Assembly (NCBI GenBank): GCA_038049695.1
Contig: CP142452.1
Coordinates: 71,801,501-71,865,500 of the forward strand
From: Cinnamomum chago
Taxonomy: Eukaryota; Streptophyta; Magnoliopsida; Laurales; Lauraceae
Length of the DNA stretch: 64,000 nt
Direction: 5' to 3'
The position numbers and the translations under genes are program-made. Shown piece after piece: positions 47,401-59,400 of this stretch (its first letter is position 1; the number at the start of each line of letters is the position of its first letter). The notes under the pieces were generated by a model. It did no database searches. It was not told the DNA's origin and was given only the letters and a program-made list of their open reading frames with translations.

Positions 47401-50400
47401 CATGGAAAATAAAAATGGGTGGAAGTTTATAATTTTGAATTTGGTTTGTAGTTTTTTTCTATTTATTTCAAAATTTTCTTTTTATGTAGAATTTTGATGC
47501 ATAAAATAAATATCAATTATGATAGATAAATAGATTTGTTTCGCTTAAAGAATTTGGCTTGTTTCTCTTCTTTTTAAATATTTTTCCTCTTAAAATATTT
47601 CAGAAAAACTTAAATTTTAATAATATATTTTTCTCTAAGCCTGGGCCTTTGTTACTAGTTATTTTTATCACAAAATAGTAGCCTTATTACATTCATTTGT
47701 ATCATACATACTCTTTTCCTTGTCATTTGTATGATATATACATAGGGGAAGCATTTGAAATATTATTTAACGAAAAATGGCCTAACCTTTTGAAATAAAG
47801 TAAACAATAAGTGCGACAATATAAGCTTGTGCATTCTCTTTTAAGTAGTCTCATATGTGCTGTTTTCTGATTGTTGGTCTCTTTATTAGTTTCTTATTGG
47901 TACTTGCCAACTCCCTAAGAAAAATAAAATGATTTGTGCAATTAGGAGATATATTGAAACTTATATTTCAAAGACTGATAGTCGAAAAATTAACCTACTT
48001 TAAATATGAATAGGACCCACCCTTTAGTTGTCACCATAATACAAAAGATATTCAAGATTAGGAGGTACTTATTGAACGAGGAGGGTGGCCAAAAATCAGT
48101 CTTATTATATTTTCTATGTATCATGTACTCAGTCAACCATGTGTGGTTTGAACTGGAATTGAAATGCTGCTCAAACTGAATATTGATAGGGACAACCATC
48201 CATTCTGCCGAAGTATCCAGATGATGGGATTTGGGTTACATCATAAATTCATATATTCTTAGCTACACTACAAACATTCATATATCCTTTTGGTGTAATG
48301 GTCCAAAAGCATGGTTTCGGACACTGTAAAATGGCCTTGATTGGAAAACTTCCTAAACCATTGCGTTTGTCCATTTTGTATATTATTTTATTGTTGTTTG
48401 ATTGTTTTGTTCCCTTTTGGTAGTTCTGTTACCTGGTTGGTGTTTCTTGGCTAGGCTGTGTTTGTTCAGTCTGGTCATTGAAGTAATAAAATTTATTGTT
48501 ATAAAAAAAGTATCCTGGAAAACAATATGTTTGAAATTCTCCAGTGTTGGTTTTTATGGTATTGTAGATGCAAGTTGACGCAGTCACGGATATTAACAGG
48601 AATCAATGACAGTGTTTGCAATGTCTATTACTGCTGCATCAGCAGTGAACAGTAAATACTATCCACCTTTGACACACTGGTCACAGTTTGGAACCATCAA
48701 GAGCAATTGTTTCTCTCACACAAACACCATAAAATAAGAGGAACTGATGTAAAGAGGAAAAACACAGAGATTCCAGTGCAATAACCTTACTGTTATTGAA
48801 TTACAATGTCTCAACTGTGCACCACCCTCAACACACCAATCGGCACCCACACTACATATAAAGCCATAAAAGAAATCCCCACTTGCAGTTGTCTAAAAAT
48901 CCTAGCACCTCATACTTACCAAAATAACACCACCAACACCTCATTTTCCAAAATAAACAAAGAAAAGAAAAGGGAAATAAAGGTAAGTTGCACTGTTGAC
49001 TGTGTCTGTCTATGCACAGTCGACTGACACACAACTTCCTAAAATCATAATGAATTGGCAATCAAATCCACATCTCTAGCCACCCACCACCACTGACTAT
49101 CTAATGACACTCTAAAGGAAGGAAATCATTAACCGATTTAGAGGAAATCCATGAGATTTAAGCAATTTGACACTCTAAAGGAAGGAAATCATTAACCGAT
49201 TTAGAGGAAATCCATGAGATTTAAGCAATTTCCAAAATTCTCGTCGTCTCAGGCTTCTTGCACAAGAAGTCTTGTGGGGCACATGTGCCCACCTTTTGAT
49301 CAAGAGCACTCAACGATCAATCAGGGGGCTCGTGGGCGACCTTAGTGATGTGGGTTTTCAGTTCGTAGGTTTGTATTTGACCCTCCAAACAATTGGCCCA
49401 ATTTGACTGCATGTCATGTCCTGTTTCAGCATCTGAGTTCTCTGAAAATTGCATAAACCCCCCTGTTTCTCTGCATGTCCTCCAAACAGTTCCTGAATGA
49501 TGTAAATTCTGTGATTTGGGGCCTGTCTGAGCTCCTAATTTCAGGAAACTCCTCACACATGGAATAAGACCCCCTTGTGCTTGATCATAGGCCTCTATAC
49601 ATGTGATCGTTAATTTAAATATTTGATCTTCATTATGATCCACATCGCAAGTAAAATCCAAAAGTATAATAAAAAGTTCCATACCATTTATATTTAATTT
49701 AAACTATGCTTGGTTCCATGAATGTCTCGGTTTTGTTGCAATGTTGTGAAGTTCTTCCATTGATATCAATTGAAGATTTTATTTTATTTCTTTCAATCAT
49801 GTACTATAGCCATATTAGAATTTTCTTGTATTTTTTTGAGTTTCTAATTTAGAGAATCAATCAATCAGTAATAATAATAATTTAAGGGTTCTACCTGTTT
49901 TATAGTTATTGATTTTATGTGACACTAAGATTTCTTTATATGTTGTCAGCCATCCTTTGACAAAGTTGTGCCACCATCCTTTCTTGAGCTGGGTTTGGCA
50001 GAATTGGTATCTATTTATACTGAGCTTTGTGAACTTGGGAGCCCTCCACCTGTTATAGACGCTGCAGACCTACAAGAAGACCCTGAGGTCAAAGAACTTC
50101 CTGCATTGTGGATTTTACTGATAAAACATCCATGTATCATGATGTTCAATGCATAATGCATATGCACTGGATGTGTAAAATTCTCTCTTCTTTGTCACAA
50201 TTTTTACTTTCTACAGATCTTCCATGATGCGTATTTCTCTTGTTTGATGATTGGCAATTGACATCATATTTTAAATGTCTACATGTTAACTTCTGAAGTG
50301 GAATATTTGTATCAATGTGTAACAAGAATGCTCCATTCTTTCGAATAAAATGTTGTTTTCCCACTTCCTATTTGTATATACAATATTTGTTCTCATTGGC

Positions 50401-53400
50401 AAACTTCTTATATCATATAAATAAACTAAAAGCAAATAACACAAAAACATAATAAATATGATTCATTGATTTAAAGAGTATCTAAGATAGGGTGTTAGCG
50501 TAGTTAATTTACCAAACATGGAGGAGAAAATGCTCCCTTGTGGACATATTGAGATTACACAATATACATGTAAAGAGGTGGTAATGTATGTAAAGCTTTT
50601 GCATAGAGAGGTGATCACATTTTCAGTTGTAGTTGGGCTGCTCTTATGATCTGCTTCAAGCCCTCTATTATTTTGCTTTTCTTAGAAGCATAACCACTTC
50701 TAACGGAATTTGAACTGTTGTTCTCTAGTGTATTTAGGGAATTTAAACCTTTGTTCTAAGGGAATTTATATACCTTGGCTATGACAATTTAATGGCTGAA
50801 ATTAAGGATGAATAGGGTTGCAAACGGCTCAAAGCTTGGAGGGAACTATATTGCATCCGGATTTGGATCCGGCTTGGAACCTATCAATAGGAATTTGATT
50901 TTGAAACCCACCTTTTATTTTGAACTGGTTCTAGTTCCGGCTAGATGCCGGCATCAAGGATGCCATTAATGACATTGTTGGCGTAGTAAGGAAGGTATGG
51001 GTAGTGTGGATATGGCAGGCTCATCAATGGGAGGTGATCTCTTCTTCTGCAAGGTCTTTTTCCATCGATGGTGCTGGATTTGCTTCTTTTTAAGTGGTGG
51101 ACTGATGGTGTAGGAAGGATTCTCATCATCAGACTGTGAGAGAAACAGATATGAGGCGGCTGCTAAGAGAGAAAGGGAGAAAGAATGTGACATAGATTTC
51201 TTGTGAAAAACCCTAGCCCTAAGTTGAAATGACCAAAGTGTCCCAAACTCCTAGCAACACACAAAGAGGGCGGAGTTTGGAGGGTACTGAATAGGCTGTG
51301 ATTGTCTATGACATATGAGGGTACGTCTCTACTCTTACAAAGATAACATTATTGGAAAGTCCCACATCCCACATCACCCAAGTAATGGGTTTGTCAGGGC
51401 TTCATATGGCTGTTTGGGCCTTCCACCTACCAGCTTAAGCTTTTGGGTTGGTACATGTTGGTACATGGTATCAGAGTTGGTTCCCGTTGTTCTTGTGCAG
51501 CCAACGTGGCAGGCCCGTCCATGAAATCTGTTGGGTTTGCACATGAGGGGGAGTGTTGGAAAAGTCCTACATCCCACATCGCCCAAGTAATGGGTTTAAC
51601 AGGGTCATATGCCTGTCCTGGCCTTCCACCTATCAGCTTAAGCTTTTGGGTTGGTACATGGTATCTTACAAATACATGGATCTATCTTTTTTTTCTTATG
51701 ATTTTCTTCCTTATTATTATACTATTATTGTTTTTATTATAAAAGAAATAGCCTTTTCACAATAGACACATTATCTTAATGCAAACAACTTGCCTCTGCA
51801 CATGTCACAAAGTTGCAAATGGGCCTCGCAGGATGTCAGCTCGAAACTTCTATGGATCCAGAACCAGATCCAATATCTTATCAGATCTGAAAATCGGTTT
51901 TGGATCCAGATTGGTTTGTTTGTTGGTATAAAAATTAGGTTCCAAAGTCCAAACCCATTGTATTTTGGACCGGAGACACCAAATAAGCAACCCTAGAAGC
52001 TCCTTGTGTATGTTCATTGGGAATTATGTGGTACTGATACACAAGAAATCAACTAAACTATACACTTAAATTTTAAAGATTATCATGTGTCAAAATGTTT
52101 TAAACGTTAGCAAATCATCATCAGAATAAATGGAGTGCTAGCTTTGTAGATTTGATAGTTGTCATATGAAGTTTAATGTTGTCTAATGTCGAAACAGGAA
52201 GAGAAAAAGTATGTGGCTGTGATGTATATTTTATACACTTAGAAGATGGAAAGCATGCACATATAATTTGTTGAGATTTTTTAATCGTTTTGGTGTAGCA
52301 AAAATAATAATACATTTACCCAACTGGGTGTTGGCTCGGTGGTTAGGACACTGGGTTTGCTCCCCAGAGGTCCTGACATCGATTAACCAAGGTGTTAACC
52401 GTCCCCCATCTGTGTGGGTGCGGGCGTGGGGCCCAAGGATTAGTCCCACCAAAGGGGGGGATACCCTGAGATATATAAAAAAAATTATACATTTTTTGTG
52501 TTGCTAATTGTAGAAATACCTGTATATTTTTTTTCTTGAAAAATGCCCACTTCATTTGGGGCCTACCCAGATGCTTGGTAACCCAAATAGAATATAGAGA
52601 TATATAAATTTCAATGTGGATGAGGTTTGTGCCTAATATTGGTTCCATTAGATGATCCTAACCCTTAGTTTAAGGGCCTTAAAGTTCAATGGCTTTCAGT
52701 AATGCAAATTTCTTGTGATTAAATCCAATGGTGAACACTAATTGGATAAATGCCAAATTGAGATTAGTGCTAATTCATGGGGGCAACCATGTGTGAGATT
52801 AGATTTATCATAAATGGGCCACCTTTGGGAAAAAAAACGCATAAAGTGGGTATTCCTTCAAATTTTTTTATAGGTACATACAACTCTTCTAACTTGATCT
52901 ACCGAGCAACACCACCTAGAGAGCACCACCTCGGTGGGGCCCGTGTGTTGGCCCCCTTGTGATTAGGCTTGTCAATCTGGCCCTCGGATGGGGGCTCCCA
53001 TCCCATCCCGACCCTCAAAAGGCCTTTAAAATGAGAGCTTTTGTTTTTAGGAAAAAAGCCTAGGGTTGGGCTTGGATAGAGATTTTGTAAGCCCTTGAGG
53101 TTTAGGCATGGACAATACTAGGTTTGACACTGCCTGACCCTTCTATTTTTCTTTATTTAATATAAAATATATTTTTATTTTTATATATACTAAAACTCCC
53201 CTTGTAATAGTCACTTTAACAATAATAAAAGGGGGGGTATGAAGGTAATAAAATGGGTTAATTAGAGAAGAAAGGCAAGATGTTATTGAAGGTGGTTTGG
53301 ACTAGGGATGAGAATTGGTCAGGTGATGGTTGGGTTCATGGTGTACCGAGCCTCGAATGGATTATACATATCCTATTTCCGTACAATACAATGGAGGTAT

Positions 53401-56400
53401 AAAACCAAATTCATGTGAATCATGTCCGAACTTACCTGGAATGCTCAAAACCTATATCCTTATTCAATTTGGATATGAACGCAACCCTTTTTCTTTTTGT
53501 CTCATCATGAGCTTGGCCTAATCCCATCAATCTAGACCTATGGGCATTTCTTGGATTAGGTAAAATGGGCATTGCAAATATGTTTTAATCATAATTAATA
53601 GAAACACTATATTTATTAGTAATAACTTGGTTTCAATCAAGTTTTATAAACATAGTTAAAACACATCCAAAATAGTTTTATAACTTGCTCTCCTGACTTC
53701 TTTATTTCTTAAATTTTAAAAATTGGTTTTCTTGTTTTCAGGCCTTGGGCCCAGTCGTTGCTGGCGATGGTAGGATAAGGGCTGGGTAGTGCAGGCCCTG
53801 CAAGGGCTTGGCCCTCAAACCTCATCCACAAAAGGATTCCTTGATCCATTCTTCTATTTTATCCTTTGTTCACTCATCCATTTTTAACATATGCCGCATG
53901 GATTCTTTCATTAAGAGCAACATACTTGCATTCAGCATGAAACTTTGCTAGACTTTTCACAGATTCTTCCTTTTCTCTCTTCTTTTCTATTTTGCTAAGT
54001 TGGACTACTGGTCTGGAGTGATACTAATATAAACATTGTTTTATAGTTGATAAAAGAGTATATGCTCTCTTCTTGTAAAACCTAACTAAAATATTGAAAT
54101 GTTTATTACCTGATCTCTTAACTTTTTAGGGCGGATTTTTATGAAAAAAGCCCCTTAAAGTTGAGAAAAATGACAGAGGGCCCATATACTTCATAATGAT
54201 GGTAGAAGACCTCTATCCCACGATCTCATGGAATAACCCAACATTCCATGATATCATGGAATAATTTGGTAAATAAGGTTATTCCATGATATCATGGAAT
54301 GTCGGGTTATTCCATGATATCATGGGATAGAGGTTCTCTCGCTTCATTATGAAGTGCTTGGGTCCTCCATCATTTTTATCAACTTTAAGGGGTTTTTTCC
54401 TATAAAAATTAATTTTTTAAATGGTAATGTTTAGAGTAATGATATTCACATTGCTTTCTAAAATATTGAAAAACTTATTACTTATAGTATAGACATCTAC
54501 ATTATTCTTTATTGGTGTTACTCTGGCATATAACTTTTTTGTACATAATTATTTAAATTTTGTTGAATATCATGCTGTAACTACAAAACCTGTGTTTTGT
54601 GTTTGGCCAATTTTACCCACCTGAGAGTTAGAGTGGCATAAGGTGTGTGTTGCCATGGAGGCCCCCTTGTTTCCCCCTAGTCCACCCATGCATACATCTC
54701 TCATATTCTATAACACATACATAAATTCATGTATCTTAGCCATCAAGTATGCTGTCTTCAATCTACAAGTTGACATTTTTGACAAAAATTCTGTTGTTCT
54801 ATAATGTATATGCAGGTTACATTGCGTGGACTTTGTGAAGATCTGGGTATTCCTTTCCAGACATCAATGCTTAAGTATGCAAAATTGGATCATTGTATGC
54901 AGTGCTTCAACATTTTTGTTATTATTATTGATTTTTTTAATGCTAATTGATTCATTAAATGAAGTCAACAATGATATACAAACAACAATACATCTCTAGA
55001 ACGCTAGGGTTATGAAACCGACTTCTCAACATTGGAAAGAGAACCCACAATATCACACCCAACACCTCCAAAAATCCGAAGTGGTAACACCAAAGAAATC
55101 CTTAAGCACAATCGCCTTGGAGATGATTTTTACTCTAGCCTTGATTGCCACACTGCTGGGATTCTCTATCTGCCCATTGTTTCCCTTTGACAGGATAGAC
55201 CATAAGACAGAAACCAAAGAGCAATCCCATAGTATTCGGTCGTTGTTCGTTAAGATAAACCAAACTGCAAACTATTGTAGGCCATACCCACTGGATTCCA
55301 GATAGTTACTTAAAATCTATGATACCTGGATACTTGTACAAGCCCAACGTAGCTGTATTAGACTGATACGACACTTGTATTGGTACTCCATACTGCACTG
55401 ATACTTTCAGGGTACAAGTTTAACCTATCCTACTTACCATGTCCTATATTTCATGTAGTTCTTATAATTTTCTTACTTCTTAACCTAAAAAATGCTACAA
55501 AGTAACATTAACAATGATAATTTCATTGATTCAAAAGTTATCTAAAGCAAAAATCTGGGCACCTATATCTGTATCCACGTCCTACATTTTCAAAAGTGAG
55601 GAGTCGTATCCCCGTCCGTATCCATATCCATATCCATATCCATATCCATATCCATATCCATATCCATATCCATATCTGGGCATCATAGCTTAAAAATAAT
55701 TCCACATTTCTTTATCGAAAGAACATTGAATCAAAGATGATGAACATCTTTAGCATTCCTCGATAAAATGGCTACCAAATCTTTAGATGATGACAGTTTT
55801 TGAGATCTTTGTTGAAAATAGAGAAGAAGTGTAAAAGTTATTGGAAGAAAAATGGAAAAAAGGACATCAAAGATACTGAATAGTGATGGGAGGCTTCAAT
55901 GATACAAGAGAAGTAGATGGCAAAACATAGAGTGGAGAAGAGATGTGTAACAAAAAACCAATATCAATCTTTCTTCTATCTCTTTTATTGCATGATAAAA
56001 GCATCCTAAAGAGGTCAAGAGTTCAAAAAGTGGTAGCCATCTCTTCTTCATAAAGAAATACCATAAAGTATTTTACCATGTGAAAATCACGTTAAACCTG
56101 AAGTACACTTGTTAGAAACTACCTTTGGAAACACAAAATTCATATATTAAGATCAATTTTCACCCTCCATTATTTTTTCTTTTTTTTCTTGGATAATGAT
56201 AGCAGAGTGTGAACTAAAATTGCCACTCTATTTCAGGTGGGAAGCTGGTCCTAAACCAATTGATGGGATTTGGGCCCCTTGGTGGTATAAAAGTGTACAC
56301 AAGTCAACATGTTTCACACCAGAAAGTGTTTATCCCTCGGTATGTGAATCATCTAGAGTTAATGATCCCCTATATATTCTTAATTGTTTAATTCGGACCT

Positions 56401-59400
56401 TTACTTACGGGGTAGATCTCAGGGAGTATTAAGTAAAATGGAAACATGATTCTAGAATCTAGATATCTCTCCATTTTGTCGATGTGTTATATCTCCATTT
56501 TATTTTGAATTTTTCTAGCAGCCCATTTTTCCTTGCATAAGATTAATTTCTTCATGTAGAGTTCATGTTCTTTTGAATTCATGTAGAAGATGTGACAAAA
56601 GTTTTATGTGGGTTGTCAACCTGATGCACCCATAATTTATCTGAGCTTGGGATTGGGAGAAAACTGCTGGAGTTTGGAGTATGCCAAAGAGGACATGGAT
56701 GGATGTAGTGAAGATAGATCTGAAGAATTTCATCCTATCCGAGGATACATCCGAGGATAGGCTAGAATGGAAAAACAAAATTCATCTAGCTGACTCCAAC
56801 ATAGTTGGGACAAGGCTATGATGATGATGATGATGATGATGATATACTCTATGTTCTTCGATGTACTTTTTGATTGTTTGATTGGGACCTTTGCATACTA
56901 GGCAGACCTCAAGGTGCATACGTAACTTGTAAATGCGATTCTAGATATTTCTCCTTTTAGAAATGTGCTGCCTTTCCCTTTTATTTTGTAATTATCTGAT
57001 GGCCCATTTTCCCTTGCATAAGATTGGGTTCTTCTTCAAGCCCATTTCCCCTTGCATAAGATCAGATTCTTCTTCAAATTTTGTAATTTATTCTTCAAAT
57101 TGTCATAAGATTAGGTTCTTCTTTTTCTCATGAAAAATTGTCATATAAAGTATGCTTTTGATTATTTAAGACCATGGTTGCTGTTCATTTAGGCCATCCT
57201 CTTTTTTTTTTCTTTTTTTTTGAATATTTTCATTAAGGCCATCCTTAACTAAAAAATTCTTAATTGGTTTATGTTCCATTATGGTTTTCAGCCCTTTCCA
57301 ACCCAGCTATATGACTTGCTAGAGCAAAGCCTGCCTTTTTACAACATGCTCAAGCACCACACTAGGCGTGCATCATCCATTTCAAAGTCTCTACCTGATC
57401 CAAGTCTTCCTGTTCCAGCCAATGAGAAGATACTTGTTTGGGTTGGTGATGAACTTGTAACACGTGATAGGGCGAAGGTATTTGTTTTTTGAATCTGAAA
57501 GATTTTTTTTCCTTCTGAAGGTTCAGTGAGAAGATAATCACGATTTTCATTCTTGTGATTTTGTATATGCTTGTTTGTTCCCCTTTGCATTATTACCATG
57601 TTCCTTCAAATGGATTGCATCCTTACTGTGTGGTTGGTTAAAGGTTTCAGTATTCGACTCTGTAGTCCAAGGAGGTGATGCTGTATGGGAAGGACTCCGT
57701 GTTTATGATGGGAAAGTTTTTAAACTCAACGACCACTTAGATCGGTTAGTTTCTTATCTTTAATATAAGAAGTGATTCTGATTAATTATCTAGTCCGTGC
57801 AAGAAAATTTATATATTTCTAAGGCGCCTGAGTTTCATAATCAAAGGACCATTATAATAAATAAGTAAATAAATGTGGTCTGAACAAGTGCTGATTTATA
57901 CCATTGATCTGTTGAACTTCACCATGAATGTAAGATTTCTGAAAAATATCATAGATTGAAATCCCAACTCATTGGTCATTCGCTTGTACTTATCATCTAT
58001 CCAACCCTTTCACACTAAAGCCCCATGAATTGGTACTCACTGTAATTTGACACTAATCTGAATTATCCTCATTGTTGGATTTTCTTCATGTAAATTGTTT
58101 CTTAAAAAACCATTAGACTAAGGCCCCAAAATTAATGGTTTTGATGGTCTGATTGAGATGTTTTTTTGCCCAAGTCATATCCACAAAACCTTTCTAGCAC
58201 ATTATCCCCCATAAAGTTGCGAGGGGTAGCTTAGATTTTTACCTCTCATACAAGTTGTGAGGGGTAGCTTAGATTTTTACCTCTCATACAAGTTGTGAGG
58301 GGTACTGTCAGGATGAAGGAAAAAGCTTGCATGAGAGGTAACAATTTTAGAATGTGGGACCCACATATCATCAATCCAATCCCCCCCCAGTCACTAAACC
58401 CCCCATTTAGATTTTTACCTCTCATGCAAGCCATGAGAGCTACCTCTCAACAGAAGGATACCATGTGCGCACCCCACCATATGTACCAGTCAACCTTTTT
58501 ACATGTATAGCCGCCTTCATTTTCTAGAAAGGAATATCTTATATATGACTAATTAACAACATGACCTTATTCCTAATCAGAACTCAACTAAACAACTAAT
58601 AATAAGGTCTATATCTTCTAAGAAATGGTTTGAAGTTAAAGATCTGAATCTACAAAAATAATTGATACTAGATCTCCTGATGATATTGCTTTGATTACAA
58701 CTATGGTTCCTAACAACACTAGAAATTGACGAGGGAACGACTTGTGCAACTTGAAAATTACTTCATATGCATATTTAATGGAAAGATGGACCCTTTTCTC
58801 TCATATATTATGTCTCTTTTGCTTTCGTCAACTTGCCTTAGGATTTGGAAAAGCTAATCACCAAGTTTGTTGATGTTGACAATGCATCTCATGTTCCTCT
58901 CTCGTCGAGGATTTGTTGACTTGCTCAAATCTTGATTCTATTTATCCTAACATGGTAGGTGGTACCATCCTTATCGGATAGCCAGGTCATTTGTAGCTTC
59001 AGTTGAATGATAAAATGCTGTTTGAACCATTTGATTCAACGACTGCTGCTATCTAGTTGTTGTATCATCTTTCATTGTCATGGTCAATTGGCTTGACTAA
59101 TGAATCGAACCTTTTCATGTTTGTCAATCCATTGATAATATTCTGATTCAAAGACCTCACCTCTCATTGTCGGATCAAATAGACACTTCTTTGGTTCGGC
59201 TTGACATGGTCTTTTACTGGATAGTTGACCATATGGTCTTCTTAAATAGGACTGTAGGAGGTTTTACCTGTAGGATTGATTAATTTTTTCAGTATACTCT
59301 CTTAAAACATGCGATTCCAATCATTCTCATCATCAACTCGTGCTGCTTTCGATTGAGGATTTGACCTCAGTTTCTAACTGTGCTCTGGATTTCTGAAGTG

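Larger units (their letters stand above)
50814..51995. mobile_element. Non-autonomous hAT-like element carrying a gene-like fragment and a TRIM
   Basis: Left end AGGGTTGCAAACGGCTC; the right end reverse-complements to AGGGTTGCTTATTTGG. Both are similar to the ends of 13970-14348, and GGATCCGG/TGGATCCAGA-type motifs follow in each arm. No convincing duplication was found. Inside are a minus-strand gene-like segment (50941-51193) and a TRIM (51350-51658). Confidence 0.5.

Noticed and set aside
49317-49682. 121-codon minus-strand ORF in intron 4
   Set aside because: No recognisable domain, odd composition, no splice context; treated as chance.
52318-52400. tRNA gene
   Set aside because: Box A and box B are present but the arms do not pair into a cloverleaf and there is an A-rich tail; a SINE fits better.
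55012-55305. 97-codon plus-strand ORF in intron 6
   Set aside because: A hydrophobic stretch alone is not evidence; no family match or leader.
56820-56842. Independent (GAT)n microsatellite
   Set aside because: It directly follows a conserved RTE C-terminus and is better explained as the LINE tail.
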